Of a DNA stretch of 5,966 bases, positions 1 through 3,066 are shown piece by piece. The notes under the pieces are model-generated. The model ran no database searches. It was given only the letters and a program-made list of their open reading frames with translations, and had not been told where the DNA came from. Numbering within the stretch: the first letter of the stretch is position 1; the number at the start of each line of letters is the position of its first letter. The translations under genes and the position numbers were made by a program. This DNA is from Candidatus Hermodarchaeota archaeon (GTDB lineage: Archaea > Asgardarchaeota > Hermodarchaeia > Hermodarchaeales > Hermodarchaeaceae), in the NCBI GenBank assembly GCA_016840185.1, contig JAEOSV010000289.1, positions 1 to 5,966 on the forward strand. Reading direction: 5' to 3'.

Positions 1-307
1 AAAGCTGCTCCACCGATTTTTCCTCATCAGATAATTGAGAAAGTATTGCCACGGCATCCTTCAGGAAGGCTTTTCGAAATCGCTCATAGACCGCTTCTTC
101 TCCGGCTTTATGAATAATCCACCCCTCACCTTTCGCTTCCACACGTCCAAATCCTGTCATATACGCTAGCATATCTGACACTTCCGTGGAATCAAAACTA
201 CACATCCCCGTATTTGAACGAATCTCACTAATTCCTGCTTCACCCTGCTCCACGAGGTCAACGATAATGCTCATATTCTTGAAAGGAAACGTCAGCAATG
301 GATTCAT
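1..307 (-). CDS. Partial gene: unrecognised winged-helix-like protein (N-terminal 102 residues)
   Basis: This reading frame is open on the minus strand from an ATG at 307-305 to the window edge, so the C-terminus is missing. The codon just before the ATG is an in-frame stop (TAG TAG), which fixes the start; a GGAG lies about 11 bases upstream. The protein begins MNPLLTFPFKNMSIIVDLVE. Residues 13-50 look like two or three helices, and residues 52-67 (GFGRVEAKGEGWIIHKAG) look like the beta-hairpin wing of a winged helix, followed by a long charged helix from residue 69 (GEEAVYERFRKAFLKDAV). That pattern is common in archaeal DNA-binding proteins, but I do not recognise a named family and function is unknown. 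A second ATG at residue 12 has no better ribosome site. The gene is divergent from the small-protein module, with 273 bases between the starts. Confidence 0.7.
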   Translation of the reverse strand, partial: MNPLLTFPFKNMSIIVDLVEQGEAGISEIRSNTGMCSFDSTEVSDMLAYMTGFGRVEAKGEGWIIHKAGEEAVYERFRKAFLKDAVAILSQLSDEEKSVEQL

Positions 308-420
308 CTACTATTCAACTCCGAGATTCAAGAAATTTCACACAACTTTCCAAAATAAGGTCTTCTCATCCACTACTCTTGATTAACCACCCTTCAGGTT
401 CAACAACACACAACGCGTTT

Positions 421-451
421 TTTTGCATATTCAAGTTCAAAAAAACCATCG
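421..451 (+). promoter_or_regulatory. Upstream copy of the small-protein promoter box (with A-tract insertion)
   Basis: TTTTGCA, four bases, CAAGTTC, a run of seven A, then CCATCG. Apart from the A-run this matches the proximal box at 475-498 (TTTGCA, N4, CAAGCTCCCATCG). It lies 53 bp upstream of that box, measured between the TTTGCA starts. It may be a decayed or alternative promoter or an activator/repressor site. Function is inferred from the repetition only. Confidence 0.4.
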
Positions 452-471
452 TATGTCAGTCATTTTTGCTG

Positions 472-498
472 TTATTTGCACCCTCAAGCTCCCATCGA
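472..498 (+). promoter_or_regulatory. Proximal promoter-like box of the 46-aa gene
   Basis: TTATTTGCAC, three bases, then CAAGCTCCCATCGA. The same TTTGCAC-N3-CAAGCTCCCATCGA arrangement with identical spacing stands before the 40-aa paralog at 994-1017. The T/A-rich start would sit where a TATA box is expected if transcription begins around 498-503, giving a leader of about 80 bases. It is either a shared core promoter or an operator overlapping one; the sequence cannot separate these. Confidence 0.55.
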
Positions 499-535
499 TT
501 CATATCAAATCATCACCTACTCTCATATGCTCTGG

Positions 536-555
536 GATTCCAAGAGGAATCTTGG
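536..555 (+). promoter_or_regulatory. Two overlapping, mutually exclusive hairpins in the leader of the 46-aa gene
   Basis: GATTCC (536-541) pairs perfectly with GGAATC (546-551) around an AAGA loop. CCAAGA (540-545) pairs perfectly with TCTTGG (550-555) around a GGAA, GNRA-type tetraloop. The two 6-bp hairpins share bases and cannot coexist. They end 12 bases before the Shine-Dalgarno site at 568, so a choice between them could influence translation. A regulatory role is inference. Confidence 0.4.
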
Positions 556-567
556 AGACACACAATT

Positions 568-573
568 GGAGGG
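568..573 (+). promoter_or_regulatory. Shine-Dalgarno site of the 46-aa gene
   Basis: GGAGGG, seven bases before the ATG at 581. This near-perfect site is the main reason for choosing the short frame at 581 as a real gene rather than the longer overlapping frames, which have none. Confidence 0.75.
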
Positions 574-580
574 ATTTGAG

Positions 581-721
581 ATGGCCAAATCCAAACATAA
601 ACAGAAGAAAATAGCAGAAATGTCGGCGACCGAACGTGCCGTAGCAGGCTGCCGTAACCCCCATCCGGTGGCAAAACCCCGCACCCGGTATGCAGTCATG
701 CTAGTACTCAGCCGACGCTAA
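581..721 (+). CDS. Small, very basic protein, 46 aa (paralog 1 of the SRR-ending pair)
   Basis: ATG at 581 to TAA at 719-721. The product starts MAKSKHKQKKIAEM and has 12 Lys/Arg against two acidic residues in 46 positions, with no signal peptide or membrane helix. Residues 1-13 are a Lys-rich tail. Residues 14-27 carry MSATERAVAGCRNP, then PRTR (33-36), a short hydrophobic stretch (37-43) and the C-terminal SRR. The 40-aa protein encoded at 1078-1200 repeats this pattern: K[IL]AxM[ST]xxERAxxGx[KR]NP, PRxR, final SRR. That conservation together with the GGAGGG site makes a real gene likely despite its size. I do not recognise the family. The charge suggests binding to RNA or DNA, possibly the structured RNA that follows, but this is inference. 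It is too short and lacks Cys pairs for a zinc ribbon. Confidence 0.75.
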   Translation: MAKSKHKQKKIAEMSATERAVAGCRNPHPVAKPRTRYAVMLVLSRR

Positions 722-738
722 ACTGTGAGGAATCCCCT

Positions 739-945
739 TGGTGAACACACGATCACCAGACCCCCCTCTCAGCCTCCCAAATCGGGTCCACAAAGCTACC
801 GGCCGCCTCCCACCCCGTTGTTGGGGGATCGGCGTAGCAGCGATCCAGCAACGGTTAACAAACCTCGTGGCTCTTCTGGTCAAGAGCTTCTGTGGGCCCG
901 ATTTAACCCCTCTCCGAGGCTAGCTCTGTCGTTTTCTGTTTTTTG
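739..945 (+). ncRNA. Candidate structured RNA 1 (3' untranslated region or independent ncRNA after the 46-aa gene)
   Basis: This GC-rich stretch has no supported gene but pairs extensively. A hairpin joins TGGTGA (739-744) with TCACCA (753-758). A long closing stem joins 779-797 (AAATCGGGTCCACA, AAGCT) with 885-904 (AGCTT, C bulge, TGTGGGCCCGATTT). Inside it, CCGTTG...GGATCG (815-831) pairs with CGATCC...CAACGG (841-854), and GCTCTT (870-875) pairs with AAGAGC (882-887, sharing its last three bases with the closing stem). AGCCTC (771-776) can pair with GAGGCT (916-921) outside. T-runs at 932-935 and 939-944 may end it. The closing stem has T787 opposite G896, a G-U pair only in a plus-strand transcript, which favours that strand. 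It shows no RNase P, SRP, tRNA or rRNA signature that I can recognise. The ends are estimates. Confidence 0.5.
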
Positions 946-973
946 CACTACTCAGTGCAAAAGTTGGCTAGCT
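918..973. repeat. Paired GGCTAGCT repeats flanking a perfect TTTTGCACT inverted repeat
   Basis: GGCTAGCT occurs at 918-925 and 966-973; its GCTAGC core is self-complementary, so the copies are both direct and inverted repeats. Between them TTTTGCACT (941-949) and AGTGCAAAA (954-962) form a perfect 9-bp inverted repeat with a 4-base loop. TTTTGCACT recurs at 993-1001. The element could be a transcript-ending hairpin of the preceding RNA, a palindromic operator, or the distal promoter box of the next gene; its TTTGCA is 52 bp from that in the proximal box. Confidence 0.45.
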
Positions 974-990
974 TCTACTCCTTTTTTCGG

Positions 991-1017
991 AATTTTGCAC
1001 TGACAAGCTCCCATCGA
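991..1017 (+). promoter_or_regulatory. Proximal promoter-like box of the 40-aa gene
   Basis: AATTTTGCAC, three bases, CAAGCTCCCATCGA. It matches the box before the 46-aa gene in sequence and spacing. The T-rich start is TATA-like and predicts a transcript start near 1017-1022, leaving a leader of about 60 bases. Confidence 0.55.
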
Positions 1018-1048
1018 ATAATAGGTAATCTGAGGGTTATACATCATT

Positions 1049-1071
1049 GTCCTGCATCGGCGGGACGGTGA
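1049..1071 (+). promoter_or_regulatory. Leader hairpin abutting the Shine-Dalgarno site of the 40-aa gene
   Basis: GTCCTGC (1049-1055) pairs with GCGGGAC (1060-1066) over seven positions including one U-G pair, around an ATCG loop. The ribosome site GGTGA (1067-1071) follows directly, six bases before the ATG. The first small-protein gene also has a leader hairpin just before its ribosome site, with different sequence. Confidence 0.45.
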
Positions 1072-1077
1072 ACAAAA

Positions 1078-1200
1078 ATGGCTAAGAAAAATAAACTCGC
1101 AAAAATGACTGTCGCAGAACGCGCTGCGACAGGGGCTAAAAACCCGAAGGGCACTCCCCGCGATCGAATCAACTTCGCAATCGTCACTTCACGACGCTAA
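1078..1200 (+). CDS. Small, very basic protein, 40 aa (paralog 2 of the SRR-ending pair)
   Basis: ATG at 1078 to TAA at 1198-1200, preceded by GGTGA six bases upstream. The product starts MAKKNKLAKM and contains 11 Lys/Arg and two acidic residues. MTVAERAATGAKNP (10-23) aligns with MSATERAVAGCRNP of paralog 1; PRDR (27-30) aligns with PRTR; both end in SRR with the same nine final bases CGACGCTAA. From the internal Met onward I count 14 identities over 31 residues, with a two-residue gap after the NP motif and a shorter Lys-rich tail. Conservation at the protein level, with divergent surrounding sequence, argues for selection on the peptide. Function is unknown; nucleic-acid binding is inferred from charge. 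A candidate structured RNA follows within about 65 bases. Confidence 0.75.
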   Translation: MAKKNKLAKMTVAERAATGAKNPKGTPRDRINFAIVTSRR

Positions 1201-1265
1201 TCACGCTCACTACTAGGGATCGACACCGACACACCAGTGACACGGGCCTTGGACGCTGACTGAAG
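1201..1265 (+). other. Spacer between the 40-aa gene and structured RNA 2
   Basis: There is no gene here. The stretch has short CGACAC/GACACA repetitions and ends in TGAAG (1261-1265), which can pair with CTTCA at 1272-1276 and so competes with the closing stem of RNA 2. It may be the 5' part of the same RNA. Confidence 0.4.
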
Positions 1266-1390
1266 CTGGGTCTTCACGGGGTACCGGACAAATACTCCGA
1301 ATCCGTTGTCCAATAAAGGTCCATTGCCACCCATGCAAACTGGGCCGGGAAGTGCCGAATTGGAGGGGAAGGAACCCTGAAGACCCGGCG
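1266..1390 (+). ncRNA. Candidate structured RNA 2 (after the 40-aa gene)
   Basis: An 11-bp closing stem joins 1266-1276 with 1378-1388 (CTGGGTCTTCA with TGAAGACCCGG, one U-G pair), continued by GGGT (1279-1282) with ACCC (1374-1377). It encloses two hairpins: GGACAA (1286-1291) with TTGTCC (1306-1311), and GGTCCA/TTGC (1318-1327) with GCAA/TGGGCC (1335-1346, AC bulge, U1320-G1344 pair). A purine-rich single-stranded stretch, GGAGGGGAAGG (1362-1372), follows. The U-G pairs would be A-C mismatches on the other strand, so plus-strand transcription is favoured. Span (about 123 nt), closing stem, inner hairpins and distance from the upstream stop codon (65 versus 57 bases) match RNA 1, although the sequences differ. 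I recognise no known RNA family. Confidence 0.5.
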
Positions 1391-1407
1391 ATTTTTTTTA
1401 TTTTTTT
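1391..1407 (+). terminator. Strong T-run terminator after structured RNA 2
   Basis: Eight T, one A, then seven T, starting a few bases after the GC-rich closing stem of RNA 2. T-runs are the standard archaeal termination signal, and here a stable stem precedes it, so it would also work as a bacterial-style intrinsic terminator. It separates the small-protein modules from the regulator gene. Confidence 0.7.
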
Positions 1408-1443
1408 CAGTATTTTACTCTGGAATCTGGTTTCAAAAGCATT

Positions 1444-1453
1444 AAACCTTAAG
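1444..1453. repeat. AAACCTTAAG, first copy (possible regulator operator)
   Basis: The same ten bases occur at 2597-2606 before the membrane-protein gene. The CTTAAG core is palindromic, as expected for a dimeric Lrp-type repressor. With only two copies it could be chance. Confidence 0.25.
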
Positions 1454-1458
1454 AGACA

Positions 1459-1468
1459 GGAAATATAT
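1459..1468 (+). promoter_or_regulatory. Possible TATA box for the regulator gene
   Basis: GGAAATATAT is the best TATA-like sequence between the terminator and the gene, with a purine-rich BRE-like start. It predicts a transcript start around 1488-1493 and a leader of roughly 35-40 bases. A weaker candidate, TTATTTCAA (about 1492-1500), would give a nearly leaderless mRNA. Confidence 0.35.
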
Positions 1469-1528
1469 CAAGTTCAAAAATTGCTCGTGTTGTTATTTCA
1501 ATCTAAAACTCCGAGAAATTTCAACAGG

Positions 1529-2542
1529 ATGGCTTCAAGAGCAAAACTTGCACACTCATTTACAGGACCAGTGGTGTCGTTGGATCTCGTTGACAAAAGC
1601 ATTCTTCTCGAGCTTGCTACGAATTGTCGAGTGACCTATCAAACAATAGCCACACGACTAAATCTTACCGTGAATGCTGTGAAAAAACGGGTTCTCAAAC
1701 TTCAAGAAGATGGAATTATCCAACGGTATTATATTTATCTCAGTCTTGCGATGATGGATGCAGAATGGCTCCTTGCCCGGATTACACTCGAGGACACCCA
1801 TTTTGACCCCTCTTTTCTAGACACCATTGGTGCCCATCCCATGGTCTTCAGTGCCGGCTACCTCTCTGATGGCTCAGCCCTCGTATGGGCTGAATATGTT
1901 GGAGCCAAAGGACTCGCTGACATCGGGCGCTTCCTTCGACAACAACCCGGAACCTCAAATGTCGAAATTCACACTCTCATTGCAGATCGAGGACTAAAAA
2001 TTGACCTGACACCATCTCATCTGAAGGTGCTACGCTGCCTACGAGAGGATGCCCGGGTACCCGTCTCAGAAATCTCTCGACAAACAGGTCTAACTCCACG
2101 ACGAATTCGTGGTATCATCGAAGATTATCATGGCAAAGTCGGAACACCCATAGAAACAGTAGTGGATAAACAATACAAACCTGACATACAAATTTCCAAA
2201 GCTGTACTGCATTTTCGCATATATTGGGATTTAAACGCCGGCGGTGGGAACGCATTTGTGCTTCGGGCGAATTGGGAGGAAGGCAAAGGGTCACCCGAAG
2301 AAATCGTCCAATACTTCAAAGACCATTTTCCCTTAGAATTTTGGTTTTCATTTATTGCAGCGACCGAACCCATCATCTACTGCGTGTTTATCATCAATCA
2401 TATTCGTGAATCAGAAAAGCTTCTTCCCGTGATTCGTAACGCGCCAAACACCACTAAAATTGAAATTTGGCTCAGCTACCCCTTACGCAAATATATTGGC
2501 TTAAGAGAATCCCTAATCGATGATATGCTCAAAGGCCAATAA
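1529..2542 (+). CDS. Lrp/AsnC-type transcriptional regulator with duplicated winged-helix and alpha/beta domains, 337 aa
   Basis: The N-terminal domain is typical of Lrp/AsnC proteins: residues 18-66 read LDLVDKSILLELATNCRVTY then IATRLNLTVNAVKKRVLKLQ and EDGIIQRYY, i.e. helix, helix-turn-helix and wing. Residues about 75-150 form an alpha/beta region of the dimerisation type. A second HTH follows at about 160-205 (LTPSHLKVLRCLREDARVPV, SEISRQTGLTPRRIRGII) and a second alpha/beta region to the C-terminus. The usual Lrp length is about 150 residues, so this is a tandem duplication or fusion. It probably binds DNA and senses a small molecule; ligand and targets are unknown. The frame is open to an ATG at 1352, but that extension would translate structured RNA 2 and its T-run into a Phe-rich stretch, so I start at 1529. 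The ribosome site there is weak (AGG right before ATG), suggesting a short-leader or leaderless mRNA. Confidence 0.85.
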   Translation: MASRAKLAHSFTGPVVSLDLVDKSILLELATNCRVTYQTIATRLNLTVNAVKKRVLKLQEDGIIQRYYIYLSLAMMDAEWLLARITLEDTHFDPSFLDTIGAHPMVFSAGYLSDGSALVWAEYVGAKGLADIGRFLRQQPGTSNVEIHTLIADRGLKIDLTPSHLKVLRCLREDARVPVSEISRQTGLTPRRIRGIIEDYHGKVGTPIETVVDKQYKPDIQISKAVLHFRIYWDLNAGGGNAFVLRANWEEGKGSPEEIVQYFKDHFPLEFWFSFIAATEPIIYCVFIINHIRESEKLLPVIRNAPNTTKIEIWLSYPLRKYIGLRESLIDDMLKGQ

Positions 2543-2586
2543 TATCGAATTGAGAACAAGCAGTTTGTCAAATGTAAAACTAAGGC

Positions 2587-2601
2587 GGTTTTTTTGAAAC
2601 C
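2587..2601 (+). terminator. T-run terminator of the regulator gene
   Basis: Seven T (2589-2595), about 45 bases after the stop codon, within a small GGTTT/AAACC inverted repeat. The T-run alone would suffice in archaea. Confidence 0.5.
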
Positions 2602-2606
2602 TTAAG
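2597..2606. repeat. AAACCTTAAG, second copy (possible regulator operator)
   Basis: Identical to 1444-1453 and directly upstream of the probable TATA box of the membrane-protein gene, where a bound regulator could affect transcription. It overlaps the preceding terminator repeat. Confidence 0.25.
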
Positions 2607-2607
2607 C

Positions 2608-2615
2608 CTTTTAAG
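2608..2615 (+). promoter_or_regulatory. Probable TATA box of the membrane-protein gene
   Basis: CTTTTAAG centred about 43 bases before the ATG at 2654. It predicts a start near 2638 and a leader of about 16 bases that just includes the ribosome site GAGGG (2641-2645), eight bases before the ATG. Confidence 0.4.
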
Positions 2616-2653
2616 AGTAAAGCAACTCAAACTGATGACTGAGGGATAATCTA

Positions 2654-2905
2654 ATGCAACCGAGTACATGGCTTCCCCCCGGTGGTTCATTATGGGCCTC
2701 AGCATGGGCTTCCTGGGGCGAATATTTCATATTCATAATATTACTCTTGATTCTGGTATTCCTAATCATCCAATGGTTCTATCCACGTGAGGGCGCTGAA
2801 AAATCAATGAAGACTCAGCTCATCATTTTGATTATCGTAATTGTCGTCGTCCTCATTATCTCTGCAGTTATCGTATTACCAGGCATACTACCTACTACAC
2901 CATAA
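2654..2905 (+). CDS. Small two-helix membrane protein, 83 aa, unrecognised
   Basis: ATG at 2654, preceded by GAGGG with good spacing, to a TAA at 2903-2905. The first 22 residues are uncharged and rich in Trp, Ser and Pro (four Trp). Residues 24-43 (YFIFIILLLILVFLIIQWFY) are a clear transmembrane helix; a short charged loop follows (44-53, PREGAEKSMK), then a second transmembrane helix (54-75) of Ile/Val/Leu and a short LPGILPTTP tail. With the positive loop inside, both ends would be outside. There are no catalytic or metal-binding residues. It lies between the regulator and the secreted peptidase, each separated by a terminator, so a functional link is only positional. Small membrane adaptor or toxin-like roles are possible but unsupported. 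Confidence 0.75.
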   Translation: MQPSTWLPPGGSLWASAWASWGEYFIFIILLLILVFLIIQWFYPREGAEKSMKTQLIILIIVIVVVLIISAVIVLPGILPTTP

Positions 2906-2922
2906 CCCTCGATTTTCCTAAT

Positions 2923-2961
2923 GCAGGGAAGGGACGACTACCCTTCCTATGCTTCTTTTTT
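2923..2961 (+). terminator. Hairpin plus T-run terminator after the membrane-protein gene
   Basis: GGAAGGG (2927-2933) pairs perfectly with CCCTTCC (2941-2947) around a 7-base loop, with GCA/TGC able to extend the stem past a bulge. Six T follow at 2956-2961. This is the clearest intrinsic-type terminator in the window. Confidence 0.75.
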
Positions 2962-3013
2962 CATACATGTCCTCAGAAGCCTAACTCGGTCTCATGTGAA
3001 ATGAAAAACCGAA

Positions 3014-3023
3014 GTTTCTTATA
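3014..3023 (+). promoter_or_regulatory. Probable TATA box of the C25 peptidase gene
   Basis: GTTTCTTATA with TTATA as core predicts a transcript start near 3043-3047. That lies after the in-frame ATG at 3001, which would therefore not be on the mRNA, and supports the TTG start at 3067. Confidence 0.4.
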
Positions 3024-3054
3024 CGATGAGAAGTGGAACAGGGAGTTGGTGATT

Positions 3055-3060
3055 GGAGGG
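3055..3060 (+). promoter_or_regulatory. Shine-Dalgarno site that fixes a TTG start
   Basis: GGAGGG, six bases before TTG at 3067. The surrounding eleven bases ATTGGAGGGAT also occur before the 46-aa gene (565-575). Starting here puts a signal peptide exactly at the N-terminus. Confidence 0.65.
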
Positions 3061-3066
3061 ATATAT

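Larger units (their letters stand above)
308..580. other. Divergent intergenic region between the minus-strand gene and the first small-protein gene
   Basis: I see no convincing gene in these 273 bases; the plus-strand frames here have no ribosome site and unprotein-like composition. On the minus strand, CTTATTTT (about 353-360) is a possible TATA box for the leftward gene. On the plus strand the region carries two promoter-like boxes, a long untranslated leader with overlapping hairpins, and the Shine-Dalgarno site of the 46-aa gene, listed separately. Confidence 0.6.

Noticed and set aside
490..573. CTCC of the promoter box pairing with the GGAG ribosome site of the 46-aa gene
   Set aside because: Only four bases, probably upstream of the transcript start, and the second gene has no matching complement.
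186..614. Overlapping plus-strand frames of 63-93 codons
   Set aside because: They overlap the minus-strand gene, the intergenic region or the 46-aa gene, without ribosome sites.
701..1003. Overlapping frames of 60-92 codons on both strands
   Set aside because: They lie over the self-complementary GC-rich RNA 1, have Pro/Arg-rich low-quality composition, lack ribosome sites and resemble no protein.
421..1017. CRISPR array or insertion-sequence ends
   Set aside because: The repeated boxes are few, imperfect and placed relative to genes; there is no regular spacer series, transposase or target-site duplication.
739..1390. RNase P RNA, SRP RNA, tRNA or box C/D guide RNA
   Set aside because: I could not find the RNase P GGAAAGTC-type core, the SRP helix 8 GGAA/AGCAG arrangement, a tRNA T-loop, or C/D boxes in proper order in either structured segment.
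739..1390. Self-cleaving ribozyme
   Set aside because: No CTGATGA...GAAA hammerhead core was seen on the plus strand; other classes could not be tested by eye.
1352..1528. 59-residue N-terminal extension of the regulator from an ATG at 1352
   Set aside because: It would translate structured RNA 2 and its T-run, lacks a ribosome site at the right distance, and places 76 extra residues before the conserved LDxxD start of an Lrp-type domain, where the ATG at 1529 leaves 17.
565..3062. Shared 11-mer ATTGGAGGGAT before the 46-aa gene and the peptidase gene
   Set aside because: Most of it is the ribosome-binding consensus, so convergence explains it.
3001..3066. ATG at 3001 as the peptidase start
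   Set aside because: No ribosome site; it would put 22 charged residues before the signal peptide and lies upstream of the predicted transcript start.
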